From positions 1-23,843 of the forward strand of contig CAZHQC010000022.1 of NCBI GenBank assembly GCA_964534135.1: a stretch of 23,843 bases of DNA, given 5' to 3'. The position numbers and the translations under genes were made by a program. Of the stretch, positions 1 to 8,365 are shown piece after piece. Below the pieces are notes generated by a model. That model was given only the letters and a program-made list of their open reading frames with translations, was not told where the DNA came from and did no database searches. This DNA comes from JAKLQJ01 sp964534135 (GTDB taxonomy: Bacteria; Elusimicrobiota; Elusimicrobia; Elusimicrobiales; UBA9959). Position 1 is the first letter of the stretch, and each line of letters opens with the position of its first letter.

Positions 1-45
1 ATGACATTTCTAAAAAACTAAGACTATGACATTTCTAAAAACTTG
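1..45. repeat. Short tandem direct repeat (ATGACATTTCTAAAAACT), possible IS end remnant
   Basis: Two near-identical copies of an 18-19 base unit, ATGACATTTCTAAAAACT, start at positions 1 and 26; the first has one extra A. Repeated units of the TGACATTT type are typical of the multi-repeat ends of IS21-like elements, so this may be the tip of an insertion sequence lying outside the window. The rest of 46-186 shows no gene. The mobile-element reading rests only on resemblance and is weak. Confidence 0.35.
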
Positions 46-186
46 CAACAGCGGCAATGGCACAGCCAACCCAGCATAGCTTTGACTTATTCAAAACATT
101 TGCCCATATTTGAGAAAATAGTCTATTCATTCAAAGGAATGTGCTTTAATCCTGGCGGATATTTTTGCTTCGTGGAATAAGTTTAT

Positions 187-3048
187 TCAATGCAAGTTTT
201 TAATTTCCATGTGACTTATATCGGCCCATTTGGATTTGGGTGCGGATTTTATAATTTCAGCAAATAATGCTTTGGCATCAGTCTTTTTGCCAAGAACCGA
301 TTTTACACTTGCTAAATTAAATAAAACTTCATAATTTGAAGGCGCAAGTTTTATTCCGTTCTCAAAATCCTTTTCGGCTTTTGTATTCTCGTTCAAAAAT
401 CTAAAGAGAACTCCTCTATCATTATATAAAGAAGCATTGTGTGGATTTTTTAGAATAAGTTTATTAAAAATTTTTAAGGCCTTTTCGTATTCTCCCATGC
501 TTTGATACACTATGGCCAGTCGCAAAAAATTTTTGTCATTCAAACTTCTTCTTGAAATTAATGGCAAGAAAGCGATGGATTTACCTTTGTCTTTATTTGA
601 AAAATATTTCATTGCAGTGAATATATAGCCCGGATTTTTTAAAAGTCTTTCATTTTCCTTTAGGAGATTTTTTTGTTCCACACAGGCTAAATAAATAACA
701 GCATAAGCCGGATTTCCAGGATGAGAATTAAAAAGCTTTTGGGCATTGATTTTAAATTTTTTATTATTTCCAATGCTTTCATAAAGATGTATTATTTTTG
801 AAAGTTCGGGCGAGTCAATATAACCCATGGAGACATGAAAGAAATCAATCGCAGATTTGTCATTATCCAAGGCCTTTGCTATGGAATCAAAAGGTTCTGG
901 AAAGCACTTAACACGAAAAGTTTTGGAATATTTTAAAATTTCTTTTAAATAAAATTTTATAGAATTTTTCCAGTTCAATTCCCAAAAGTTTTGATTTTTT
1001 ATTTTATTCATCCATTTTAATTCAGGATCGGATTTTAGAAGTTTCTTTAGTAATAATCTTGCCTCAGAACTTTTATTAAGAGTTATTTTGATATCTGCTA
1101 GATTAAATAAAACTTCATAATTTGAAGGAGTCAGTTTTAATGCATTTTCAAAATCCTTTTCGGCTCTTCTGTGCTTATTCAAAGACTTAAGAAGAACGCC
1201 ACGATCATTATAAAAATCGGAAATATTAGGCATATCTTTTATTGATTCAGTTATCATTGCTAAAGCTTTTTCATATTCGTTCATTTGACACAAAAGAAGA
1301 AATACCCCTTTTTTTGCATTAATATCCTGAGATATTATTTTGTTAAAATTTAAAATTATTTTTAATCTTTCCCCTACAGGCCACCAATAAAGCACTTTAT
1401 TGATATTTTTCTGCCATGATATTTGATTTGTTTTTTTTATTTCTTTGAAGATTTTAAAATCTACCTTGGAAATTGGATTTCGAAGATAAACTTTAAACCG
1501 ATTTTCCTCCATAGTCATAAAAACAAAGTCTTTTTTAGCCGCTTCTAACTCATCCATATGGAGTTCTTTGAGCATTTTAATCAATCGCATTTCTTGATAA
1601 AAAATTAAACTATCTGGAGGATTTTCCAATTTACTGTGTTTTTTCGCTTTTAACGTTTTTAAAATATAACTAAGCTCCAATTCTTGTTTGGGAGCTTTTT
1701 TATAAGCCAAGCTCATGAATTCTATGCCTTTTTCAGTTTTATTATTATTTAAAAGACTTTCTCCTTTTTTTTTCAAGAGCCATCTTCCCCCATATTCATC
1801 ATTATTTAAACTATTAGAAAGAATTCTAGCTCTAAAAGGATAAGCAATTAGAAGAACTTCGGTTGCAAAAATCAAAATTGAAGCAAAGATAAAAATGATT
1901 TTTGTAATCTTAAAATGGTTAAATTTATCATCTTTAGAGTGTTTAAAGAAGCTTGTGATAAAAAGCGCAGCAGGAATACTTAGAATATATTTTAGGGGAT
2001 AGAAATACCTTTCTTCTATGGAAAGCAGGCAATGAATAAAAATAAAGTATCCCGCGACTATTGAAATTAAAGTGATTTCTTCATCTTTTCGTTTTATCAA
2101 AGCAAATAATGCCATTAAAATAAGAAAGGGATATATATAAAAAACCTGTAATAAACGTCTTGGCACCGCATTTAAGAAAGACATTGGATTTTTCAATAAT
2201 TCTCGGGCTGCCCATTTATATATTGATTCATCATTGTTTATGCCTGCTAATTTTCTTGAGTCGCCTTCCATGGTAAAAGTAGCGCCCCTAACGCTTGTTA
2301 TTATATTGCAGGTGGAGCGTTCCGCTTCAAAGGGTATAAATTTATTAAATAAAAAGTGATTTACTCTAACCCAGGGCAAAAGAAGTATATATGCGGCCAA
2401 AAGAAAAACCATGGAATTGAATATATATTTTCTTAAGTTTCTTGAATGCTTAAAGTAATCTATAAAAACTATAAGGAGAGGCAATAAGAAGAGTGGCGAA
2501 CGAATAAGACAGGTAAAACCGATAGCTAATCCAGAGAGAAGAGCGGTTTTAAAATTGTAATATTTATTTTTTAAAATAATTGCGTATAACGCGAGCATCA
2601 CTGAAAAAGTATATAAGATTTGTTCAAACTCAATGTTTTTTGAATTTAAAGTTAAAAAAGCGGCAAACAAAAGAGAAAAAAAACCTGCGCGTTTTCCACC
2701 TAGAATCAGACCTGTGTTCCAGGCTAAAAGACAAGAAAAGAAAACCATAAGCTGAGAAAATAAATTTAAAGATAAAGAGATAGGAACATTTAGATGATAT
2801 CTAAAAAAAGCAATTATTAAACTGGTCAAAGGCATATTGTAACTCAATGCTTTGTCCTTTAATCCATATATAAGCATTTCTCCGTTTTCGGTGAAAAAAT
2901 AAATATCTTCTAAAATGGGTTTTCCAGAAAAAGCCAAATAAATAAGCATCGCAAACACGACTAAGAATAAAGGTAGGAAATACTTTGATGATAATAATTG
3001 ATCCGTTTTTTTAAGTAACCTTTTTAGCTTTGGTTTAATTTTAATCAT
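187..3048 (-). CDS. GT-C (ArnT/PMT-like) membrane glycosyltransferase with C-terminal TPR half
   Basis: Integral membrane protein of about 953 residues. Roughly residues 20-405 form many hydrophobic segments with the layout of polyprenyl-phosphate-sugar-dependent GT-C enzymes (PMT/ArnT class): an acidic pair E47-D48 in the first outer loop, where the catalytic aspartate of the family usually sits, and an ERYFYPLKY stretch near residues 346-354. The remaining half is helical and carries TPR units. Two units, around residues 628-651 and 889-913, are nearly identical. Expected role is transfer of a sugar from a lipid carrier to a protein or lipid acceptor outside the inner membrane, with the TPR half possibly binding the acceptor; substrate is unknown. 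The ATG at 3048 is chosen because AAGG lies 5 bases upstream and it matches the start of the paralogue at 21037-23649; the longer frame begins with an unsupported TTG. It lies 128 bp after mutS, same strand. Confidence 0.8.
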   Translation of the reverse strand: MIKIKPKLKRLLKKTDQLLSSKYFLPLFLVVFAMLIYLAFSGKPILEDIYFFTENGEMLIYGLKDKALSYNMPLTSLIIAFFRYHLNVPISLSLNLFSQLMVFFSCLLAWNTGLILGGKRAGFFSLLFAAFLTLNSKNIEFEQILYTFSVMLALYAIILKNKYYNFKTALLSGLAIGFTCLIRSPLFLLPLLIVFIDYFKHSRNLRKYIFNSMVFLLAAYILLLPWVRVNHFLFNKFIPFEAERSTCNIITSVRGATFTMEGDSRKLAGINNDESIYKWAARELLKNPMSFLNAVPRRLLQVFYIYPFLILMALFALIKRKDEEITLISIVAGYFIFIHCLLSIEERYFYPLKYILSIPAALFITSFFKHSKDDKFNHFKITKIIFIFASILIFATEVLLIAYPFRARILSNSLNNDEYGGRWLLKKKGESLLNNNKTEKGIEFMSLAYKKAPKQELELSYILKTLKAKKHSKLENPPDSLIFYQEMRLIKMLKELHMDELEAAKKDFVFMTMEENRFKVYLRNPISKVDFKIFKEIKKTNQISWQKNINKVLYWWPVGERLKIILNFNKIISQDINAKKGVFLLLCQMNEYEKALAMITESIKDMPNISDFYNDRGVLLKSLNKHRRAEKDFENALKLTPSNYEVLFNLADIKITLNKSSEARLLLKKLLKSDPELKWMNKIKNQNFWELNWKNSIKFYLKEILKYSKTFRVKCFPEPFDSIAKALDNDKSAIDFFHVSMGYIDSPELSKIIHLYESIGNNKKFKINAQKLFNSHPGNPAYAVIYLACVEQKNLLKENERLLKNPGYIFTAMKYFSNKDKGKSIAFLPLISRRSLNDKNFLRLAIVYQSMGEYEKALKIFNKLILKNPHNASLYNDRGVLFRFLNENTKAEKDFENGIKLAPSNYEVLFNLASVKSVLGKKTDAKALFAEIIKSAPKSKWADISHMEIKNLH

Positions 3049-3176
3049 GCTTACCTTTATGAATATTGGGATTGCAATGCAATAAATTAGCGGTTTGGCT
3101 GAAAAAGGCAATCAAAACTACAAGGTCTTTAATTGGAAATATATTGTCGTTCGGGTTTATCATTGAACCCCTCTAT

Positions 3177-5786
3177 TTACCCGTTTAATCTTTTTTTCCA
3201 CTCAGCTATGAGAGAAAGGGCTTTTATAGGCGTGAGATTATCGGGGTCTGCCATTTTAAGCTCATCAATAACGGGATGAGAAGAAAATATCGGCAGCATG
3301 GGAGTTACATCTTTTTCCGGCTGTTTGACTTCAATATAATTTTTGGACTCAAGTTCTCTCAATATTTCTTTTGATCTTTCTATGCAAGACTCGGGAAGTC
3401 CGGCAAGTTGAGCCACATGTATGCCATAAGATTTATCCGCGGGCCCCGGAACTATTTTATGTAAAAAAACCACTTCCGTCTTGCCTGAAGAGTTGGTCCA
3501 TTCCTTGGCTGAAACATTAAAATTTCTTATACCATTAAAAGTTTGAGGAAGCTCAGTCAATTCAAAATAATGTGTCGCAAATAAAACCTTAGGTCCCGGC
3601 TCAGCCTTTTCCATATCATTTTTAGGAGCGGGCTTATAAAGATATTCAACAATGGCCCAGGCAATTGAAATGCCGTCAAAGGTGGATGTTCCTCTGCCCA
3701 CTTCATCTAAAAGCACAAGACTCCTTGGGCCGGCAAGTTTTAATATAGAAGACATCTCACTCATCTCAACCATAAAAGTAGACTCGCCTTTAGCCATTCT
3801 ATCTTGCGAACCTATTCTGGTCATAATCCTATCCACTATCGCAATCTTGGCGACTTTAGCGGGAACAAAACTACCTATCTGCGCCATAATGGTTATTAAG
3901 GCATTTTGCCTGAGATAAACACTTTTACCACTCATATTCGGGCCCGTTAATATAGCTATTTGAGTATCTCCGCCTATATCCAAATCATTGCCTACAAAAG
4001 TTCCGCTCGGCAAGTTCTTCTCAACCACAGGATGACGGCCTTCTTCAATAATTATATTACCATCCGCAAGAATTTCAGGTTTGATATAACCGTACTTAAG
4101 GGCGCTAACGCTTAATGAATAAAAAGCGTCCAATTCACAAAGACACATGGATAAAATTCTTAATTCTTTTGTTTTATTTAAAAGTTCCTGACGAATATTG
4201 CCAAACAAATGAACTTCCAATTTATGTATTCTCTCCTCGGCGCCAAGTATCTTGGACTCAATCTCTTTAAGCTCCGGAATTATAAATCTTTCCGCGCTCA
4301 CAAGAGTCTGTTTTCTGTGATAATAATGCGGAATTTTAGGCAAATGAGTTTTTGTAACCTCAATATAATAACCAAATACGGAATTATAACCCACTTTAAG
4401 AGAAGATATTTTGGTTTTTTCTCTTTCTTTCGCTTCCAAATTCATCAAAATGGTTTGACTGTTTTTACGCACATCTCTAAGTTCATCAAGTTCTTCACTA
4501 TATTCCGATTTTATAACTCCGCCATCAGATAATTTTACGGGGGGATTATCTGAAACCGCTTTATGCAGCAACTCCCTTAATTCTTGAAGCACTTGAGATA
4601 CGGAATCTATGCGCGCCGCTATTTCAGGGGCGGAATTAAAAAATTGCGCCGAACTTAATAAAATTTTAAGTCTGGGCATTTGATTTAAAGCTTTTCTTAT
4701 TGCCGCCGCGTCTCTGGGAGTCGCGCTTAAATTTATTATTCGTCCAAGTATTCTTTCAATATCCGGAATTTGAGTGAGTATTTCGGAAAGCCCTTCTCTT
4801 TCTTCAGTTTTATCGCATAAAAAAGAAACAAAATTCTGCCTATTTAATATATCTCTTAAATCGCATAAAGGCTCAAGTATCCATCTTCTAATCTGACGGG
4901 AACCCATGGAAGTTTTGGAATTATCCAAGACACCCCAAAGAGTATTCTTTTCATCATCATATTCATTTGAAACCAATTCCAACGTTTTAATGGCCGCATC
5001 ATCAAGTTGAAGCTTAATGCTGGGATCAAAAAAAACAGGTTCGAAAGTATTTTTCTGGCCTGGCTGAGTTTCTTTAATATAGTCTATTACACTCACAGCC
5101 GCTTTAAAGGCTATTCTATTGTTTTGCCATATGGCGCTTTCAGACCATTTACAAGTTTCCATCTGAATGGCTTTTTTACTTTGAGTAAGAATAGTTTTAG
5201 GTGAAACAATATTTCTCTTCAATAACTTTTCTTTTGTTTTTTCATTACTTATTATTTCAACGGGAGCTATCCTGCTTATAAGAGAAGCAAGCTGATAAAG
5301 ATTAGGATCATTCACATTTTGAGTTGAATAAAATTCTCCGGTTGAAACATCTATATAAGCAAGGCCCCAACCTACAATATCCATACTGAGAGCAAGAAGA
5401 TAATTTGAATTTTTACTTTCCAAGAGCTCATTTTCAACAATAGTTCCCGGAGTAATAAGACGAACAACTTCTCTTTTAAAAAGTTTTGATTTTTTTCCAT
5501 CATCTTCAGAGGGATTTGCCACTTGTTCACAAATGGCTACTTTATAACCGGCGGATAAAAGTTTTGAAATATGGTTTGATGCGGAATGGTGAGGGAAGCC
5601 GCACATAGGCACACTTTGCCTAGCGGTTAAAATAAGACCGAGAACAGAACTTGCCTTGCGCGCATCATCATCAAACATTTCATAAAAATCTCCGAGGCGA
5701 AAAAATAAAATCGCATGTGGATAATCCGCCTTAAGCGAATTATATTGTTGCATTAAGGGAGTTGGAGAGTTCTTGGTTTCTATCAT
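3177..5786 (-). CDS. mutS: DNA mismatch repair ATPase MutS
   Basis: Full-length MutS (869 residues; typical 800-900) that binds mismatched DNA in the cytoplasm and starts mismatch repair through an ATP-driven clamp. The mismatch-reading F-x-E motif is present in GDFYEMF (F34, E36). Connector, core and clamp regions follow. The C-terminal ATPase has Walker A GPNMSGKS at 615-622, the conserved FMVEMSEM stretch near 671-678, Walker B/D-loop VLLDEVGRGTSTFDG at about 691-705, and the FATHYFEL histidine near 739. No residue loss is seen. No mutL lies in this window. The start ATG at 5786 has a modest GGGG Shine-Dalgarno 7 bases upstream. It is preceded by a 203-bp gap holding degraded sequence, so it may have its own promoter there. 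Confidence 0.97.
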   Translation of the reverse strand: MIETKNSPTPLMQQYNSLKADYPHAILFFRLGDFYEMFDDDARKASSVLGLILTARQSVPMCGFPHHSASNHISKLLSAGYKVAICEQVANPSEDDGKKSKLFKREVVRLITPGTIVENELLESKNSNYLLALSMDIVGWGLAYIDVSTGEFYSTQNVNDPNLYQLASLISRIAPVEIISNEKTKEKLLKRNIVSPKTILTQSKKAIQMETCKWSESAIWQNNRIAFKAAVSVIDYIKETQPGQKNTFEPVFFDPSIKLQLDDAAIKTLELVSNEYDDEKNTLWGVLDNSKTSMGSRQIRRWILEPLCDLRDILNRQNFVSFLCDKTEEREGLSEILTQIPDIERILGRIINLSATPRDAAAIRKALNQMPRLKILLSSAQFFNSAPEIAARIDSVSQVLQELRELLHKAVSDNPPVKLSDGGVIKSEYSEELDELRDVRKNSQTILMNLEAKEREKTKISSLKVGYNSVFGYYIEVTKTHLPKIPHYYHRKQTLVSAERFIIPELKEIESKILGAEERIHKLEVHLFGNIRQELLNKTKELRILSMCLCELDAFYSLSVSALKYGYIKPEILADGNIIIEEGRHPVVEKNLPSGTFVGNDLDIGGDTQIAILTGPNMSGKSVYLRQNALITIMAQIGSFVPAKVAKIAIVDRIMTRIGSQDRMAKGESTFMVEMSEMSSILKLAGPRSLVLLDEVGRGTSTFDGISIAWAIVEYLYKPAPKNDMEKAEPGPKVLFATHYFELTELPQTFNGIRNFNVSAKEWTNSSGKTEVVFLHKIVPGPADKSYGIHVAQLAGLPESCIERSKEILRELESKNYIEVKQPEKDVTPMLPIFSSHPVIDELKMADPDNLTPIKALSLIAEWKKRLNG

Positions 5787-5884
5787 AGTTTTACCCCATT
5801 AAAGATAGTCCCGATTTATTAGGACAAACTTCAACGATTTTATTTGTTTTTAATAATCCTTCGCTAAAAACTCTATACTAGTTC

Positions 5885-5963
5885 ATTTTTAACGGGACGT
5901 TTTTTATACTACAACCGATGTATAATTGTCACCTTTAAAACTTTTCGGCATATACGTATAAAC
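5885..5963 (-). pseudogene. Degraded remnant of a GIY-YIG endonuclease N-terminus
   Basis: Reading the minus strand across the dusB-mutS gap in shifting frames gives a chain resembling the first strands of a GIY-YIG nuclease: LYVYAEKF, then PKSFKGDN in another frame, then QLYIGCSIK. Intact family members begin like YVYxLKSxKDxxLYIGxS. At least two frameshifts and in-frame stops interrupt it, and nothing resembling the rest of the domain follows. A further short open stretch (FSEGLLKTNKIVEVC) runs toward the mutS start at about 5795-5868 without a recognisable match. The family assignment is pattern recognition over about 20 residues, so it is tentative. Confidence 0.4.
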
Positions 5964-5990
5964 CACAAGCCCGCATATCTTTAACGGGAC
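5885..5990. repeat. Direct repeat AT(T/C)TTTAACGGGAC in the dusB-mutS gap
   Basis: A 14-base motif ATTTTTAACGGGAC at 5885-5898 recurs with one change as ATCTTTAACGGGAC at 5977-5990. The inverted 8-mer TAGTCCCG at 5806-5813 pairs with CGGGACTA at 5985-5992, which overlaps the dusB stop. These repeats frame the GIY-YIG-like remnant and could be the edges of a small decayed element. No regulatory role is evident. Confidence 0.5.
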
Positions 5991-6961
5991 TAGCCTTTCT
6001 GTATATATTGTAGCAAAAGAACCTTGGCCTCTTTAAGATTTCCCGCCGCCATAAAATATTTTCTAAGTTCAGCTCCGCTCTTAAGACCCTTCAGCCAATA
6101 ACCGACAAGCTTCCTCGCTCTTATCACGCCATAAACTTCCCCATAAAGCTCGCTATTTAAAGTTATAAATCTAATAAGCATTTTTATTTTATCGCTATCA
6201 GATGTATGTTCCGGTTCTTTTCCATTTAATTCAGATATTATTTCAGAAAATATGCGGGGATTTCCCACAGCCGCCCTGCCGATAGATACCGCGTCACAAC
6301 CCGCCATGAACATTTCTTTAGCTGTTTTTGCCGAGACTATGCCTCCATTTCCTATCACAGGCACCGAAACACCCTCAGCCGTTTTATGAAGAAAATCCAA
6401 ATCAATTTCTCCATTATGCATTCTTGAAACAGATCTTCCATGAACACTTATCGCATCCGCTCCCGAGGCTTCCGCTATCTTGGCAAGTTCAACACTTAAA
6501 TTTTCTTTTTCCGTAAATCCGACTCTAAATTTTATAGTTACGGGACATTTAACTTTCTTTTTTACCGCTGTGATAATATCTCCCATTAAAATAGGATTTT
6601 TCATCAACATGGCGCCTGAGCCTGAACGAAGAATTTTCTTAACCGGACAGCTCGCGTTTATATCCACTATATCAGCTCCCTCGCTCTCGGCATGAACTGC
6701 GGCATTTGCCATAGTTTCAGGATCTGAGCCAAAGATTTGAACAGCAATAGGATGTTCACTCGGCAAGACTTTAAGCATTTCAAATGATTTTTTACTTGAA
6801 TACTTTAAACTCTCGGTGGAAACCATTTCACTTGCCACAAGCCCCGCTCCACCCTCAAGACAAAAACACCTGAAAGCGCTGTTTGTTATGCCAGCCATTG
6901 GACTTAAAAAAATATTATTTTTAAGTTCAAGACTTCCAATTTTAATTTTTTTTATTATCAA
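5990..6961 (-). CDS. dusB: tRNA-dihydrouridine synthase, DusB-like
   Basis: FMN-dependent enzyme that reduces uridine to dihydrouridine in tRNA. A TIM-barrel flavin site opens with LSPMAGITNSAFR. The catalytic cysteine lies in DINASCPVKK, and the FMN/phosphate-binding part is VIGNGGI followed by SIGRAAVGNPRIF. About 323 residues, as in the DusB family. Many relatives read HGRTR where this protein has SVHGRSVSR. The family normally begins a few residues before the IGSLELK strand. A TTG at 6961 with a weak GGA upstream gives that length and starts 17 bases after the previous stop. An ATG at 7006 would add 15 residues and overlap the upstream gene by 29 bp, so the start is uncertain. It is probably co-transcribed with the two upstream genes. 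Confidence 0.9.
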   Translation of the reverse strand: MIIKKIKIGSLELKNNIFLSPMAGITNSAFRCFCLEGGAGLVASEMVSTESLKYSSKKSFEMLKVLPSEHPIAVQIFGSDPETMANAAVHAESEGADIVDINASCPVKKILRSGSGAMLMKNPILMGDIITAVKKKVKCPVTIKFRVGFTEKENLSVELAKIAEASGADAISVHGRSVSRMHNGEIDLDFLHKTAEGVSVPVIGNGGIVSAKTAKEMFMAGCDAVSIGRAAVGNPRIFSEIISELNGKEPEHTSDSDKIKMLIRFITLNSELYGEVYGVIRARKLVGYWLKGLKSGAELRKYFMAAGNLKEAKVLLLQYIQKG

Positions 6962-6977
6962 TTGTATTTCCAATAAA

Positions 6978-7709
6978 TTATGGATTGACCGAGTAAGCAC
7001 CGTCATGGCTTATGGAAAAATCTTTAGGATCTCTGTTTCTTATATATCTTATCTCTGATTTTGGCGCGCCTATTTTTTCCAAAACACGCATTTGAAAATC
7101 AGAACATTTATCTTCAACCGCAAGAATAGTATTAAGATCGGTATAATTTACACCCAAAGGATTGGGAATTATTTTTTCTTTTTCCACTTGCGCTCCCGGA
7201 AGAGGCGGAACAGCTTTGCTTTTTTTACTGTGCTTCTTAAGGATACTGGTATAAGCATGAAAAGCGTGATGCGCCATTATTCCCGCGCACCATGTTAATG
7301 ATTTATAAGTATTTGCATCAGAGATGAGAAGAATGGGAATTCCATTTTCAAGAATAAAACTGGTGGAATTAGCGCTTCTTATTTCATAAATATTTTTTCT
7401 TATAAATTTAAAAGCGGGCTTATCATAAAGCCAAATGAGACGTAAAGCCTGCGTAATATCTCTCTTGAAATAGGAAGAACCCGTCATCTTAAGCTTGGAA
7501 TCATATTTATAATCCACTTGATTAGTGATAAGGGAAGGTTCTATATCTTCAGGATATAAGGCAGCGTTAATTTTTTTTTCGGATGAGAACTCGGGACTGG
7601 TATTGCGATATGTATTGGCAAAAAATAGCACAATAGCTCCACATACTATGAAGAGTAAAAATATAAATATCTTTTGTGAAGCTCGGCTTTTTTTATCCTG
7701 TTCTTCCAT
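6978..7709 (-). CDS. Membrane-anchored protein with an altered HExxH-like motif
   Basis: 243 residues with a short charged N-terminus, one strong hydrophobic segment at about 13-31 and a hydrophilic C-terminal domain that probably faces the periplasm. Around 143-153 the sequence GIMAHHAFHAY occupies the place and context of a zinc-metallopeptidase HExxH helix, but the glutamate position is histidine (H148), giving H147-H148-x-x-H151. A downstream acidic stretch, ILAVEDKCSDFQ (E199), sits where a third zinc ligand would be expected, followed by LEKIGAP. This is either a degenerate or non-catalytic relative of such peptidases or a chance resemblance; I do not recognise the family by name. It lies 46 bp after the zinc-ribbon gene and just before dusB, likely one transcript. 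Confidence 0.7.
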   Translation of the reverse strand: MEEQDKKSRASQKIFIFLLFIVCGAIVLFFANTYRNTSPEFSSEKKINAALYPEDIEPSLITNQVDYKYDSKLKMTGSSYFKRDITQALRLIWLYDKPAFKFIRKNIYEIRSANSTSFILENGIPILLISDANTYKSLTWCAGIMAHHAFHAYTSILKKHSKKSKAVPPLPGAQVEKEKIIPNPLGVNYTDLNTILAVEDKCSDFQMRVLEKIGAPKSEIRYIRNRDPKDFSISHDGAYSVNP

Positions 7710-7755
7710 GATAAATCCAACTTGTCAAACCATTATATATCTATAAATAATCGGC

Positions 7756-8157
7756 TTATTTGAAAGTTTTCAGATATGATTTATAAAAAGCCTGTAATTC
7801 GGATTTGGGATCCTGAAATTCCAGTATATGTTTTTTACATCCTCTTCTGGAACATATCTGAACTTGTCCGCCACCCTTAAGATCAAAAGCGACCATTTGC
7901 GCGGAACATACATCACATTTTCTTGTGCTTTTAAGATCCGCTTTACAGTGATGACAGCGAAAACCCGCTATCTTGCCTAAAGGAAGTTTAAGGTCCAACT
8001 CAATATCATATGTGCCATAAACAGAACTCATATACAGAGGGGCGTTTTTACCCGCATAAGTAACTTTTGCTTCTATAGCTGGTTTTCCGCCCATTTTTTT
8101 CTTAGTAGACATCATGGATTTTCCACAATGTGGACATTTAACATGAATATTTATCAT
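7756..8157 (-). CDS. Small multi-cysteine zinc-ribbon protein
   Basis: 133 residues with four cysteine pairs: C8-x2-C11 in KCPHCGKS, C68-x2-C71 in RCHHCKAD, C81-x2-C84 in KCDVCSAQ, and C102-x4-C107 followed by H110. The spacing suggests at least two structural zinc sites, with a beta-rich insert (residues 28-66) between the first and second pair. There is no signal peptide or membrane segment, so it is probably cytoplasmic. I do not recognise a named family; nucleic-acid or protein binding is the usual role for such ribbons, but nothing here proves it. The start is supported by GGAGG 4 bases before the ATG. It leads the group that continues into the HHxxH protein and dusB, and a 17-bp palindrome lies about 37 bp upstream. 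Confidence 0.7.
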   Translation of the reverse strand: MINIHVKCPHCGKSMMSTKKKMGGKPAIEAKVTYAGKNAPLYMSSVYGTYDIELDLKLPLGKIAGFRCHHCKADLKSTRKCDVCSAQMVAFDLKGGGQVQICSRRGCKKHILEFQDPKSELQAFYKSYLKTFK

Positions 8158-8193
8158 ACATCCTCCGTTTCAAAGAAGCTCAGTTAACAGCTA

Positions 8194-8210
8194 TGTAATT
8201 AATAATTACA
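8194..8210. promoter_or_regulatory. Perfect 17-bp palindrome, candidate operator
   Basis: TGTAATTA-A-TAATTACA is a perfect inverted repeat with 8-base arms about one central base, 37-53 bp upstream of the zinc-ribbon start codon on the minus strand. A TTGACG hexamer lies just upstream (minus-strand sense), so it could overlap a promoter. Symmetry and position suggest a dimeric repressor site; which regulator binds is unknown. In AT-rich DNA part of this symmetry could be chance. Confidence 0.45.
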
Positions 8211-8254
8211 CCGTCAAAATCTTAAGCTTTTAAATCAATACCAAATTTTAGCAA

Positions 8255-8330
8255 ATTCCGGGGACATTTATCCTCCTTCGCCTCCCTCTTCGCTAAAAAA
8301 CTACGAAAGGACAAGAAGGCTTCGGAAGGA
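8255..8330. repeat. Hairpin-forming intergenic repeat between macB and the zinc-ribbon gene
   Basis: TCCTTCGCCT at 8274-8283 pairs with the right arm at 8317-8330 (AGGCTTCGGAAGGA) with a small bulge. An inner stem CTTCG (8288-8292) pairs with CGAAAG (8304-8309) around CTAAAAAACTA. ATTCCGGGGACA just to the left (8255-8266) resembles boundary sequences of small transposon-associated repeats. There is no T-run, so a terminator is not well supported. It is most simply a dispersed palindromic repeat that could also shape the macB 3' end. Confidence 0.45.
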
Positions 8331-8365
8331 TTTCGCTTTTTTAGGAATTTATTAACAGCAAAGCT

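Noticed and set aside
175..188. GAATAA-GT-TTATTC palindrome at the end of the left GT-C/TPR gene as a terminator
   Set aside because: All-A/T arms apart from one G-C pair, overlaps the stop codon region and has no T-run; likely chance in AT-rich DNA.
3153..3170. GGGTT/AACCC hairpin just after mutS as a terminator
   Set aside because: Only a 5-base stem with an 8-base loop and no T-run in the minus-strand sense.
3652..5204. Open frames on the plus strand inside mutS
   Set aside because: They are antisense to a gene with intact, recognisable motifs, have no ribosome-binding sites worth noting and give low-complexity translations.
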